Source: Lasiosphaeris hirsuta | Taxonomy: Eukaryota; Ascomycota; Sordariomycetes; Sordariales; Lasiosphaeriaceae | Length of the DNA stretch: 64,000 bases | Reading direction: 5' to 3' | Assembly: GCA_030549175.1 (NCBI GenBank) | Contig: JAUKUA010000004.1 | Coordinates: forward strand, 4,154,001 to 4,218,000 | Shown: positions 1-12,650 of the stretch, piece by piece | How positions within the stretch are numbered: the stretch's first letter is position 1 | Layout of the letters: each line of letters begins with the position of its first letter | The notes under the pieces: generated by a model | Told to the model about the DNA's origin: nothing | Database searches by the model: none | The model's input: the letters and a program-made list of their open reading frames with translations, nothing else | Position numbers and translations under genes: made by a program

Positions 1-815
1 CCAGCACTGCTCCATTTCGGGCGCCACTCGCCCCCGGCTCAGCGCTCAACAGGAATATTCTTTGGTAGAACGGGAGCTGAACCGTGCGTTAATTTGGGAT
101 ATGGGCAGTGGTGACTAGCACGAGACGGCGACTCGTCTTAATTCGGTTCGGGCTCGTGCTATCGTTCAAGTGTGTTGCCGTTTCTGCAGGGAACGGAAAC
201 TCAAAGCAATTACGGCATGTTGGGGAGGGCAAAAAATCTCCTCGGATTTCCTGCCAATTTCAAAGTTGTGAGTACAAAATTTTCTATGCGCATTATGGCT
301 GTGCGTGCGATTATTGAAGCTAATTTCAAGATGTCGGTGATGGTCCAGTATTTCGTGCTGTGTCTTTGCTGAGGAGTGGGTCTGGCACTGCTAGCGGGTC
401 GGGGCGAGGCTGATGGGGAGTGGAGACCGCCAAGAATTCCTACGGGAGCCTAGGCCGCGGAGGCTAAGTGGTAGATGGTAGATGGTAACGATGCTTATCT
501 TATCGATAGGCCAGCTGATTGGTTTTCGCGTGCCGTCATAGCAAGCCCCCCAAGACCCCTGGAGCTCCTGCCTTTGCCAAACAATCAGCGACTAGACATC
601 GATCTTGTCGCAACGACCGCTCCTCCATCGTTTCCGTCAGCCGACGCCCGTCCTTCACTGGAGAATAACGCACGAAATTTCCCATCGCGAAGACTTGTGC
701 CATCGACAAGCGCCCCCCCCAGCTCAAGATGCACCGCAGCCGCGTGGCCCTCCGTTCTCGGTAGCTGGGCAGCAGGTGACTTGAAGCTTTCCCGCCTGTT
801 AGCAACATCACCATC
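1..815. other. Intergenic, upstream of VPS15
   Basis: I see no supported gene here. The open frames at 475-950 overlap on both strands, lack family resemblance and run into the start of the next gene. The last few hundred bases presumably hold the VPS15 promoter and 5' leader. Confidence 0.6.
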
Positions 816-3800
816 ATGGGCCAGGGGTTTTCCCTCACGGCCCCCCCTCCTGGGGCGGCCGGAATTGACGTTCCCGAGCTTGCCGACTTGGTCTATGAGA
901 AGTCCCTCGGCTCGGCGCGCTTCATGAAGAGCATCAGGGCGAGGCATCACGAAGGGGTTGTGCTCGTCAAGGTTCTCATCAAACCGTACCAGATGCCCCT
1001 GGAGAAATACAAGCAGGAGATTCTACGTAAGCACCCGCTCCTAGCCACGGGGCATGACCAAAGCTGACCGGTCCCCTAGGCGAGCGGCGAGCTTTGTCTG
1101 ATGTGCCGAACGCGCTCCCTTACCAGCGAGTCATTGAGACGGAAACAAACGGATATCTAGTCCGTCAGTTCTTCTACAACTCGCTTTACGATAGGCTGAG
1201 CACGCGGCCTTTCCTCGAGGATATCGAGAAGAAGTGGCTGGCATTCCAGCTTCTTTGCGCCCTCCGCGACTGCCACAGCAAAGACATTTTCCATGGGGAT
1301 ATCAAGACGGAGAATACACTGGTGACGTCGTGGAACTGGCTCTACCTCTCCGACTTTTCCTCGTCGTTCAAACGCGTCATGCTGCCCGAGGACAACCCGG
1401 CCGACTTTTCTTACTTCTTTGACACGTCTGGTCGGAGGACGTGCTACCTGGCCCCTGAGAGGTTCCACCCACCGGGCGAGGATATTGATCCAGATGCTAA
1501 AGTGACTTGGGCCATGGATGTTTTCAGCGCGGGGTGCGTTATTGCCGAGCTATTCCTCGAGGCACCGATTTTCTCCTTGAGTCAACTCTACAAATATCGC
1601 AGGGGCGAGTACGACCCGAACATCTCTCACCTCAGCCGGATACCGGACAAGGGCCTGAGAGAAATGATTGGCCACATGATCCAGCTAGATCCGGAGAAAC
1701 GGTATTCCGCCGAGCAGTACCTGGAATTCTGGAGAGGCAAGGTGTTCCCAGCCTACTTTTACAGCTTCTTACACCAATACATGGGCCTGATTACGGATCT
1801 CTCTACTCACCACTACTCGCCACCTGGGACCCCGAGAAGTGTCGGTGAAGCTGACCAGAGAATTGAGCGTGTGTGGTTGGACTTTGATAAAATCGCCTAT
1901 TTTCTTGGGTACCAGCAAAATGAAGAAGCCCAGTCCCAGGAGGTCCAGCTGGCCCCGAGGTTAGGAATGGCGCACTTCCCAGTCCGCCTGAATATCCCGA
2001 ACAACGCGCACCACGTATCGGGAGAGAAGCAGCCCTCGGCAGACGATGGCACGCTGATATTTTTGACCCTGATTGTATCGTCCCTCCGCAACACCGCGCA
2101 TGCCGCCGCCAAGATCAAAGCCTGTGACATAATGCTGGCATTTTCAGAGCGACTTACAGATGAGGCAAAACTGGATCGTGTCTTGCCGTATCTGGTTACA
2201 TTGCTCAATGACAAGTGCGATATGGTTGTTGTTGCTGCGATCCGGACGATAACACAGCTCCTTGATTTGGTCAGAGTCATCACTCCTGTGAACTCGCAGA
2301 TATTTCTCGAATACATTCTCCCGCGGATGCAAGTGGCGCTGCTCAATGCACAGCGCACACCGAGTGCAATTGTCCGGGCTACATACGCATCATCTCTCGG
2401 CACACTCGCAATAACAGCAAACCGATTTCTCGCCATGGTTGCAACCCTCAGAGCGGATGGTTCGGCAACCATTACAGATCCTGAGGTCGAGCCCGGAAAT
2501 GAAGCTGAGGTTGTCCTTGACGGGCTGTTTGACGATGCACGCCGCGAGCTGGCAGACATCTTTGAGGCGCATACCCAATCACTGATTGAAGATTCGGATC
2601 CCTCTGTCCGACGAGCCTTTCTCAGCTCAGTCCCAGACCTCTGCATCTTCTTCGGCGTAGCCCAGGCTAACGACATCATCCTGACACATCTCAACACATA
2701 TCTGAATGATCGCGATTGGATGCTGAAGTGTGCCTTTTTTGATACTATTGTGGGCATCTCAGCATTCCTTGGGAGCAGCACCCTTGAGAAGTTCATCTTA
2801 CCCCTAATGATCCAGGCGGTGACTGACCCCGAGGAGTACGTTGTGCAAGGGGCACTCCACTCGTTGGCGGAGTTGGCAAACCTCGGGCTCCTGACCAAGC
2901 CGGCCTTTCTTGAACTTGTCGCCGTGATTGGGCGGTTCACGATGCATCCCAACGTCTGGGTGCGCGAGTCGGCCACCGAGTTTATTGCTGCTGGCAAAGA
3001 CTTTGTTGGACTCGCCTATCTCAGAGTCGTGGTTATGCCGCAGTTGAAGCCGTACCTCAAACCACATAGTTTACTGGACTTTACCGAACTTCAGCTTCTC
3101 GACGCCCTTCAGAGGCCCTTGTCGCGCTCAGTCTTTGACCAAGCCTTGCTTTGGGCCTCGAAGACGGATAGGGGCGATTTCTGGAAGCCATTCAAGAAAC
3201 TTCGCGAATCCCTGGGGTCCTCACAGACTGCCAGGGCTTCCAACGATCCAAGTCACCAAGCTCTAGTGAAGCATGGTAGAAACGACGAGGATGAGCAATG
3301 GCTCAGCAAGCTCCGTAACTTAGGCCTCTCTTCGGAGGATGAGCCAAAGCTCATTGCCCTTCGGGAGTTCATATGGCGCCTGAGCCAGATCAAGGCGAGG
3401 GACGCGAGCGTCCCAGACACTTCAAACCAGGTTGTGCTCAACAACATTATCAACCTTCGAACCCTAGAAATCGTGCCACAGACTGTATTGTTTGACGAAG
3501 AGCCTCCGCGGCAGCCGTTGGCTACGCCAGATCAAGATGAAAACGCCCCCAAGACCATTAAGGATGCTCTGCTGGACGCTTCAATGTCCATTGATGACCC
3601 TTTGAACAAGAGGCGGCGAGCTGCTTTCAATAATCACAGATCTCGATTGAACAGCAGAGATGATCTTTCACCAATGTCGGTGGGTGGCAGGCGTCCCCTG
3701 GACGAGGAATTGGCCAGGTCGCCTGGCCCCAGGCGGAGGGACGACTCAAGAGACGTGTCGAGGCGAACGTCCGGCGCTCTCGGCAAGACGGCTGCGCTGT

Positions 3801-5542
3801 CAGCACTGGATGATGATGCATCCGCCCACGATGCATCCTATTCGGCAAGGAGGGCTTTACGCCACCAGTCCAGCGTGATGAGCCTCATGAATCGCAAGGA
3901 TAGTGCAAAGTCAGGCCCCGAGACAGGTACCACTGAAACCAACGCTTTTGGCGAGGTGGAAGGGCCGTTTACGCAACCTTGGCGGCCTCATTCCTACCCC
4001 GAGTCAGATACAACCGAGTACCTCAGGACGAGGCTACGTGCGAACCACACGTACACTGGTAATGACCCAAGCATACTCCGGATGTTAGACGCGATGTATG
4101 TCGACAACTATCCTCACGATATCGTCGAATACGGCCCTCTAGTGGCACCTATTGTTCGTCGGAAGCCTGCCAGAGTCACAACTTCCCAGTCTGGGGAACC
4201 GAGCGGGTGGAAGCCGACGGGGAAGCTTGTTGCAACGTTTGCCGAACACACGGGTGCCATCAACCGAATCATTGTTGCCCCGGACCACATGTTCTTCCTT
4301 ACTGGGGGCGACGATGGATGCGTCAAGGTCTGGGACACAGCGAGGCTGGAGCGCAACATTGTGCACCGGGCGAGACTCACACACAAGCACGCGCCGGGGG
4401 CCAAGGTTCTCGCAATGTGCTTCATCGAAAACACGCATAGTTTTGTCAGCTGCACAAGCGATGGGAGCGTCCATGTTGTCAAGGTTGAAACACTCGTTAC
4501 CGGTGGAACGCTTCGCTATTCTCGAATTCGTCTCCTTCGCGAGTACCAGTTGGTGGACGGCGAATTTGCGGTGTGGTGCGAGCATTTCAAGCAGGAATCA
4601 AACTCAGTCCTGATCTTGGCGACGAGCAAGTCGATCATACGTGGTATCGACTTACGAACGATGACCCTTCTCTATAAGCTGGAGAACCCTGTGCACCACG
4701 GGACACCGACATGCTTCTGCGTCGACCGGAGGCGGAACTGGCTTTGTCTGGGGACGTCGCACGGCGTCCTCGACCTCTGGGACCTCCGCTTCAAGATGCG
4801 ACTCAAGGGTTGGGGTGTCCCCGGCAAGGGCTCTATCTACCGGCTCGCCATCCACCCAACTAAAGGTAGGGGCAGGTGGGTGTGTGTGGCGGGCGGAACC
4901 GGCCAAGGTGAGGTTACGGTCTGGGATCTCGAGCGCACACTATGCCGTGAAATCTACCGTGTCGGCGGCAATAAGGAAGGACCCAAGGGCTACGAGGCGT
5001 GGGAAGTCGACGAAGACAAGCCCGAGGGGATGCTCGGCAGATTCGCAACCAACATCGAGCCATCAGCCACGGCTAATGCCGACCGCGGAGTGCGCGCCAT
5101 GCTGGTAGGTACAGGGGCGACGGATGAGCAGCGCGACGTACGGCACGCATTCATTATTACCGCTGGGTCGGACAAGAAACTGCGGTTCTGGGACCTTGGG
5201 AGGATCGAGAACAGCCAGGTGTTCAGCGGGTTGCAGGCCGACGAAAATCGGCCGACCTTCACGGCAAGCCACCCCACGACGTCGATGACGCTGAATACGG
5301 AGCGGCTGCCGAGAACGGCGACACAAACGGGTGGCGGGTCGTCGGTGAATGGGGGACCAAGGGGCAGCGTGGCGGACAAGGGACGGGCCACCAGGCCACC
5401 AAGGTCGACGGTCATCTCACTGCAGCAGCAGCTGCTGCTCAAGAGCCACTTAGATGCGGTGACGGATGTGGCGATGCTGGAAGCGCCATTTACCATGACC
5501 GTGTCGGCAGATCGGAGCGGCGTGGTCTTTGTTTTCCAGTGA
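816..5542 (+). CDS. VPS15: Vps15-type regulatory protein kinase of the Vps34 PI3-kinase complex
   Basis: This is the regulatory subunit that anchors and activates the class III phosphatidylinositol 3-kinase Vps34 on endosomal and autophagic membranes. Exons are 816-1026 and 1080-5542 (intron gtaagc...ctag), giving about 1557 residues, usual for the family. The N-terminus MGQGFS is a myristoylation signal. A divergent kinase domain follows: HGDIKTEN (about 142-149) is the catalytic loop and DFS replaces DFG, as is typical of Vps15. A HEAT-repeat middle (about 350-750) comes next, then a polar linker rich in Arg and Ser, then WD40 repeats from about 1090 to the end (for example GGDDGCVKVWD and GSDKKLRFWD). 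The start is the first ATG before the conserved DVPELADLVYEK segment. Protein identity is near certain; the single intron is well supported because it restores the conserved frame. Confidence 0.96.
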
Positions 5543-5575
5543 TCCGGTGGATTCGAGGAGCGGCGAGCGGGTGAT

Positions 5576-5649
5576 GGATGGCAGACGAGCTGGATGGCAG
5601 ACGAGCTGGATGGCAGACGAGCTGAATGGCAGACGAGCTGGATGGCATG
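5576..5649 (+). repeat. 16-bp tandem repeat, about 4.6 copies
   Basis: The unit ggatggcagacgagct repeats four times head to tail (5576-5591, 5592-5607, 5608-5623, and 5624-5639 with one change), followed by a partial fifth copy. It lies about 30 bases after the VPS15 stop, so it is probably in the 3' UTR. Confidence 0.9.
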
Positions 5650-6007
5650 TTTAGAGTAGATATCCTAGGTACATATGACGAAATGCAATAAGGAACACAT
5701 TACCTACCTAAGTGCAGTCCAAGAGTGCAATGGGTATTTTGGGTATCGGTTCAGGGGGTATCCATAAGACAAGGGTTAGGGTCTATCATAATGTGGATCC
5801 CCGCATAGGCCTAATTTTTTTCATCTCAGACACCGTCAGCCTTGCGAAGTAGCGAACTCGAGCAACCCCACGCGGCTGCTTCAAGACCAAACAACACACC
5901 GACCCCCGAACCTCTACGAGAACACGACGACCCAAACTTTGACCGACTGCACAACATCACGATACGGGCCGAGCAATTCCAATAGTATCTGAGGTATCTT
6001 CGCAACC
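5650..6007. other. Intergenic between VPS15 and LEA1
   Basis: Two genes on the same strand flank this stretch. I see no coding signal; it should contain the 3' end of VPS15 and the LEA1 promoter. Confidence 0.6.
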
Positions 6008-7044
6008 ATGAGGCTCACGGCAGACCTCATCGGCCACTCTCTCTCCTACCTCAACCCACTCAAGGAGCGGGAGCTGGATCTCCGAGGTGCGTTTTTGAAA
6101 AGGGCAGATACTACACGTTGATCAGAGTTGATATCGAGGCAATTTTTCCTTTGCCGTGTGGCGCGAACAGGTCATAGAATTCCAGCCATTGAGAACTTGG
6201 GCGTTGCGGGGGTACGTTTTTCGCTTTCCTTCCCGTCCATCGCTCTCTCTCTCTCTCTCTCTTTGCCCCTCGCACACTAACCAGCGGTTGGAACACCACA
6301 CAGCCCCACGATGCCATCGATCTCAGCGACAACGATATCCAAGTGCTGGGCAACTTCCCGCTCTCGCCGCGCGTGCGCACCCTGCTGCTGGCGCGCAACC
6401 GCATCGCCGCCATCCAGCCCAGCCTGGCCGCCGCCATCCCGAACCTGCGCAACCTGATGCTCGCGTCCAACGGCCTAGCCGAGCTCTCGGACCTCGACGT
6501 GCTCGCCAAGTTTGCCTACCTGACGCACTTGGTGCTGGCGGATAACCCGGTTACGAAGAAGGAGGTGGGTTTGAACAGACACTTGCCTGCTGTGGAAAGG
6601 TGGGAAGGTGCTAACTTGCTGTAGAACTACCGTTATTGGGTCCTCTGGCGCTGCCCCTCGGTTCGGTTCCTCGACTACCAGAAGGTCAAGGATGCCGAGC
6701 GGGAGCAGGCGAAGGAGCTGTTTGGCACGATGGAGGATCCGACCGAACTGGCTTCGAGGGTAAGTCTTTTTCTTTATTGTTTTATAGGGGAAGCATGCTG
6801 ACGCTTGTTGTAGATAATGGGCATCAGGTCCAAGACGTTCGACGTCACAGCGCCGGCGAACGGCGTGGCGGGCGCTTCGGCGTCGAGGCTGTCGCGGCTG
6901 AAGCTCACCGACAAGGAGCGCAAGAAGCTCAGGGATCTCATCAAGAAGGCAGACAGCCTAGAGGAGATTCTCAGATTGGAGAAAGCGCTTGACGAGGGCA
7001 GGCTGCCGCCGGGTGTCATGGCTGTCGATGCCATGGAGGAGTGA
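6008..7044 (+). CDS. LEA1: U2 small nuclear ribonucleoprotein A' (leucine-rich repeat protein)
   Basis: This is a structural component of the U2 snRNP, where U2A' pairs with U2B'' on stem-loop IV of U2 snRNA during branch-point recognition in the nucleus. Five exons (6008-6086, 6171-6211, 6304-6564, 6625-6759, 6814-7044) join to 248 residues. The N-terminus MRLTADLIGHSLSYLNPLKE is the family hallmark, and leucine-rich repeats follow (LLLARNRI, LMLASNGL, LVLADNPV). The LRR cap NYRYWVLWRCPSVRFLD comes next, then a charged helical tail from about residue 175. All introns have GT-AG ends and all phases close. It is convergent with the next gene, with 223 bp between the stops. Confidence 0.95.
6243..6262 (+). 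repeat. (CT)10 microsatellite in LEA1 intron 2
   Basis: An uninterrupted CT run lies in the pyrimidine-rich part of the second LEA1 intron, about 40 bases before its acceptor. It may help define the polypyrimidine tract. Confidence 0.85.
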
Positions 7045-7267
7045 TGACTTGATGCTCTCGGTGGAGTGGGAAATCAAAAGTTTGGGAGACAGTCAGGCGT
7101 AGTCTGCGGCATTAGTTGCCATCCTGTACTACATTGCTCAACAGGAAACCAAAAGGTCGTGATGAAAGGACGACACCTTCGAACAAAATAAAAAAAGTAG
7201 AATTTGGTCAAGCCCAGACAACAATCACCTCAATCTCATGCCCTCCCGTCTACCTATGCTGTCGCTC

Positions 7268-8082
7268 TCAACCCGTCATGTCCACATCACCGTCCTGAGA
7301 TTGCCGCGACCGGTGGGCCTGCCTCATCTCCATTTCCAACTGGGCGTTGGGATCCTCGTCGACCGACAAAACGCGACTCCGCGAAAAGCCATTCGTCGAG
7401 TTGCCCCCAGCGCCGTTCATGATGGACTTTTGCTTCTTGCCGTTGGGCATAGCGGCTAAGTCCTCCTCCTCGTCGGCTGGCCCGGCCGCGGCGGCGCCGG
7501 CCGGGCCCGACTTCTCCCCCTTGAGCTTGGCGCGCGTCACGGCCGCTTGGCTCTTGACCTGCTTGTAGGTTGACGTCTTGGGAATGATGTCCTCGAGGAA
7601 CTCGAGATTGTCGTGGTGGGAGACGGCGCTGGCTATTTAGGGGTATTAGGGGGTTTTACGGTGGCGAGGGGGTGAAAATTCAAGTGGCTCTTGCTGCTAC
7701 TTACCTAGATCCTTGTACTGGATGTTGCGCCGGGGTTTGCGCTCCATCTTGGCCATGTTTTGGGCCTCGGAGGCGAGGTGTTGGATGAACATTTCCTGTT
7801 GGTGTGGGGTGAGCTGCAAGGTCTGGTGGTGGTGGTAGTGGTGGTGGTGTGTGTGTGTCAAGGCATTTGGACTCACGGTGGCCAGGGTGATCACAAAGGC
7901 GGCATTGTTGGAACAGACATTGACATCTGGGTCGACGGCAATGATCTTCTTGACTCTTGTGACTGAAGAGGGCGTCAATAAAACCGCCGGGAAGGAAGAG
8001 GAATCTGGGAGGGCTTACGGGGTAGCTGAGTCTGGCCTGTCACCTCCTTCCTTGGAGGGATGGCTGTGGTGTTGTAAGGCAT
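7268..8082 (-). CDS. DPB3: Histone-fold protein, DNA polymerase epsilon subunit Dpb3 / CHRAC-15 type
   Basis: Predicted small histone-fold subunit that pairs with a second such protein, either in DNA polymerase epsilon (Dpb3-Dpb4) or in a chromatin-accessibility complex. Four exons on the minus strand (8082-8019, 7962-7877, 7795-7705, 7632-7268) give 201 residues. The fold spans about residues 20-100: LPLTRVKKIIAVDPDVN, then AAFVITLATEMFIQHLASEA, then NIQYKDLASAVSHHDNLEFLEDIIP. This order matches the CBF/NF-Y family, but the sequence looks closer to Dpb3/POLE4 than to Hap5. The C-terminal 100 residues are Ala/Gly and acid rich and probably disordered. Its 5' end is divergent from the chloride channel gene. 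The family is sure; the choice between the replication and the remodelling complex is inference. Confidence 0.88.
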
Positions 8083-8674
8083 CTTGTGTGATGAGATGTC
8101 ACCGGATGAAATTGTCTTCTCGGAGGTGAGAGAGGTTGTCTCAATTTGATAGGCGTGTGTAAGTCACGGATCAGAAGTGGCACAATGTTGGTCCCGAGTT
8201 GATATGGATCAATGTGGATTTGAGTTAGTGCGGGCGATGAGTAAGGATATTTGTGGTGACAATTGGCTTGTTTGAACAATCCAGTGAGTGGGCTGACACT
8301 GGTGAGCACAGGTGGAAGTGGTGGGCATGGCGGACGCGTGGGGACGCGATTCGCGGCCCTCCAATTGATGATGGCAGTGCAGGGATTATAGTGTAAGGCA
8401 GAGCCGCCCAGGCCCCAAGAGCCGCCGAGGAGGAGCCAAGCTCAGGCCGCCATACCGCCGGGTGGCTGCTCCACAGGCTGTGAGCCGCCGCCCACAGCGG
8501 ACGTCAGCCTCGCAGGCCCAGCCGTGTGTTGCCGAACACCATCGGCGCCGACTGACGGTTGACCAACCTCCCGCAGCTCTCTTTGTCCCGACGAAAAGCT
8601 CGGTATATCCCGTACATATCTGGCTGGATGCCAATGCCGCCACCATAAGCGACCACGAGAGCGGCCAGGGCGCC
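8083..8674. other. Divergent promoter region, DPB3 / CLC channel
   Basis: This 590-bp spacer separates two divergently transcribed genes. The frame of the channel gene stays open upstream of 8675 but has no earlier ATG with family-like sequence, so I treat it as 5' leader. Confidence 0.55.
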
Positions 8675-11519
8675 ATGAACTCCCACTCGCGAACAACGTC
8701 GATTGCGTCCGTCAAGCCACAGGCCGTGCGACGCCCCTCGGTCACCTCCAGACTCTCCTTCGCCGTCTCAACCGCCGAGCGCGGCGAGGGTCCCGGCGAA
8801 AATGGCCAGGGTATCGTGGCGCAACATCAGATAGAAGAGGAGATCGCCAAGATCAAGCGATACGAGGTTGGTGCTGCTCCCTCTGCCCCCTTGGATCAGA
8901 GTCAGGCGTGCGTGTGGGTGCTTTGGCCAGTTGCTGACCACCCGTTTCTAGGATTTCACCACCATCGGTGCGGTTTGTGTATTCTCTCCATCATCGGCTG
9001 TATTTCCTAATGAACTGGCTAGACTGGGTGCAGGACGCCGCTCGCGAACAGCTGCGCAGGAAAGCCCGGAGGAAACGACAGGCAGGCCGCTTTGACAACG
9101 GCCGCTACGACTGGAGACACAGAATACAAGAGTCCTACGATGCCGCTCAGGGCTGGATTGTCGTCACAATAATAGGCGCAGCGATCGGCTTGAATGCCGC
9201 CTTTCTCAACATCATCACAGAGTGGCTGGCCGACATCAAGCTGGGCCACTGCAAGACTGCATTCTACTTGAACGAGGACTTCTGCTGCTGGGGAGAGGAT
9301 AATGGTAAGGGCACATCGATCAAGGCCGCGAGACGGCATAGTGAGATGGCTAACAAGATTACAGGCTGCGAGGACTGGCACCGGTGGACGGGGCTGGGGC
9401 CGGTGAACTACGTCATATACATCCTCTTCGCGGTAAGTCCAGCCCGGCGGCGACAGCACATGCCGCAACAGCTGACCCGTTATAGATCGCTTTCGCCTGT
9501 ACATCTGCCACCCTCGTAAAGAGCTACGCACCCTACGCAGCTGGGTCGGGTATTTCCGAGATAAAATGCATTATCGCAGGCTTCGTGATGAAGGGGTTCC
9601 TTGGCTTTTGGACCCTCGTCATCAAGTCGGTCGCCCTACCTCTGGCCATCGGCTCTGGTCTCTCGGTCGGAAAAGAAGGCCCCAGCGTGCATTATGCCGT
9701 ATGCACCGGCAATGTCATCTCGAGGCTATTCGCCAAGTACAGGAGTAACGCCTCGAAGACGCGCGAAATCCTCAGCGCCTGCGCCGCTGCCGGGGTGGCT
9801 GTCGCTTTTGGCAGCCCCATCGGAGGCGTCCTCTTCTCCCTCGAGGAGATGTCGAGTTACTTTCCCCTCAAAACCATGTGGCGTAGCTACTTCTGCGCCC
9901 TTGTCGCGACAGCCGTCCTCGCCGCCATGAATCCCTTTCGGACGGGCCAGCTGGTCATGTTCCAGGTCAAATACGACCGTTCGTGGCACTTTTTCGAGGT
10001 TGTGTTTTTCATCATGATTGGCATTTTTGGCGGCCTATATGGCGCCTTTGTCATGAAATGGAATCTGAGGGTGCAAGCTTTCCGGAAGAAGTACCTCACC
10101 GACTATGCCATTCTTGAAGCCACCTTGTTGGCCGCAGCCACCGCCATTATCTGCTATCCGAACGCGTTTTTGAGAATCGACATGACCGAGAGTATGGAAA
10201 TCCTCTTCCTGGAGTGCGAAGGTGCCGAGGACTACCACGGGCTTTGTGAACCAGAGCGTCGCCTCGGAAACATCATCTCGCTGCTCCTCGCCACCGTCAT
10301 CCGGATGTTCTTCGTCATCATATCCTACGGCTGCAAAGTCCCAGCCGGAATCTTCGTACCATCCATGGCCATTGGAGCGTCCTTTGGGCGGACGGTGGGC
10401 ATTATCGTTCAAGCGATGCACGAAGCAAACCCCCAGAGTGTCTTCTTTTCTGCCTGCCAGCCAGACGTGCCCTGCATCACGCCCGGGACATACGCTTTCC
10501 TCGGCGCCGCCGCCGCTTTGAGCGGCATCATGCACATTACCATCTCGGTTGTGGTCATCATGTTCGAGCTCACTGGTGCCCTGACTTACATCCTACCAAC
10601 CATGATCGTTGTAGGCGTCACCAAAGCCGTGAGCGAGCTGTTTGGCAAAGGCGGTATCGCCGACCGCATGATCTGGTTCAGCGGCTTCCCCTTCCTAGAT
10701 AACAAAGAGGACCATAATTTTGGCGTTCCCGTTTCCCAGGTCATGATCACCGACCTGGTCTCTATTCCGACCACAGGCATGACGCTCAAAGTGGTCGAAC
10801 AACTCCTCTCGAAAGACAGTTACCAAGGTTTCCCCATCGTCGAAGACGAAAACACAAAAACGCTCGTCGGCTACATTGGCCGCACTGAGCTGCGTTATGC
10901 TGTCGACCGCCTCAAGCGCGAGCGCACCCTCAGCCCCCTCACCAGGTGCACCTTTGCGCCGTCCGTTTATGACACGACCACCACCACCACCCCCACCACC
11001 CCCACCACTGCCCGCACTCCCGTCGTCCGGGAATCCGCTGGCGGCAGCAGCAGTGGTATGGACTACGCCTCGGCGGCTTCGACATCGGTCGACTTCAGCC
11101 CCTATGTTGACACCACACCCGTGACGGTGCACCCACGTCTGCCGCTTGAGACGGTCATGGAGCTCTTCCGGAAGATCGGCCCGCGCGTCATCCTCATCGA
11201 GTACCACGGCCGCCTGGCCGGGCTCGTCACCGTCAAGGACTGCCTCAAGTACCAGTTCAAGGTCGAGGCGGCTGAGAATCCGCGCAGCAGCGAGGAGCGC
11301 CGCGAGGGCGAGAACGGAGCAAGGTCCGAGGAGCGCCTGTGGGAGTTTATGATGAGAGCGGCCGGCTGGGTGTCGGATAAGGTGTCGAGTGCGAGCGGGG
11401 GCAGGATACGGCTGAGGGACTCACTGGAGCAGACACGGAGGGTCGGGTGTGGGCAGATATTGGATGGGACAGAGGAAGATTTGGACGAGGAGGGGGTGGA
11501 GTTGGAGAGTCGGGGGTGA
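8675..11519 (+). CDS. CLC-family chloride/proton antiporter with CBS domains
   Basis: Predicted membrane transporter of the fungal Gef1-like group, acidifying or balancing charge in Golgi, endosome or vacuole. Five exons (8675-8866, 8952-8967, 9023-9304, 9365-9432, 9486-11519) give 863 residues. The selectivity motifs are GSGIS (206-210) and GKEGP with the gating glutamate (about E250). A second glutamate, in FSLEEMSSYFPLKT (about E307), is the proton glutamate that marks exchangers rather than channels. Many hydrophobic segments follow up to about residue 580. Two CBS domains form the cytosolic C-terminus, separated by a Thr/Pro and Ser-rich insert near residues 715-750. Exon 2 is only 16 bases, but it is required to keep the conserved DFTTIDWVQDAAR segment in frame. 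Family assignment is certain; organelle is inference. Confidence 0.95.
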
Positions 11520-12650
11520 GGTGTAGAATTTTGTTATTTGTTGGTTACGGCTGGCCTGAGTAGGCGGGGCGTTCAATTTATAGCTGCTTTGGATGCTTAC
11601 CGCGAGTCAGAAAGGCCATGATGATGAAGACGGCGACGCCACGGATGTGAGTGCCCTTCTCGAAGACAAAAGGTTGGATCTAGTGGCTTGCTTCCATTTC
11701 GCTAGGCAGCAGCCAAATGTCGAACCTACCCTACAGGCTACAGCATGCCCTCGCGTCTTATCTACGAAATCCTCTTGTTATCTGGTCAAGGGGTAGGGAC
11801 TGGAGCAGATCGCACTCCCTATCGCTAGTGACAAGGATGAGAACGCCGTGTCTCGCCGCAGTGCGGCGCTGTGATATGAGATGCATCCGATGCTCGCACG
11901 CCGAACGCATCATCCCAGCACGCTGTTTCACCAAACTCGCAAAAGCCAGGGGATTTTCCGTAATATTTGCATCAAAATAAAGATGACTCCCTTCGACGCC
12001 CGGAATGGCAGTGGTTTGGTGAGGACCGGCCGCGAAAACCCGGAGGATTGATTCAATGCTTCGGGGCTACCCGGGTGCGGTTGCAGGCAAAATGCAACGG
12101 CGCAGACTTCAACCCAAAAACCAAGAACAATTCTCCAAGACGCTTTGATTGCCCAATCGAGACGGAAATTAGCACATAGAAATAAAAAAACGGCCGCTAC
12201 ATCTGCTGGTCGGCTCTCACAGCTCCTGCCCCAGCCCGTCATGGGTCACATGAAGTCCCTGCCCGTGACCCACCCGAGATCGGCCAGCCAGCCAGATAGC
12301 GTCTCTAGCTTCCCCTCTGGCGGTTCCGATCCGACAGCAAGCCAAGAAAGAATCCTGACCTTGGACCCCTCCGAACTAACCCGACACCGCCATTTCCGCC
12401 CGCCGTGATACCCCCCTCAGCATCTTATGACCCCAGAATCCTTGAGTCCCATCTTCAATCAACAGCGTGTGTCATCGCGAGATAGCCCAAAAGACATCAA
12501 TAAATACCACAGCCGGACCCGCACTGTCAAACTCTGTCGACCTTCATCGACGTGTTGTTGCTGTCCGGATAACCATAAACCTTCTTATCGATCTGTCGAA
12601 GAACTTGCACACTCGTCCCTCTGTTGTCCCCCAGATCCCTCGACAACAGT
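11520..12650. other. Intergenic, CLC gene to cysteine dioxygenase
   Basis: About 1.1 kb with no convincing coding region. It should hold the 3' end of the transporter gene and the promoter and 5' leader of the dioxygenase. Confidence 0.55.

Noticed and set aside
1897..2997. 366-codon minus-strand frame
   Set aside because: Antisense to the HEAT-repeat part of VPS15; Ser/Arg-rich shadow sequence.
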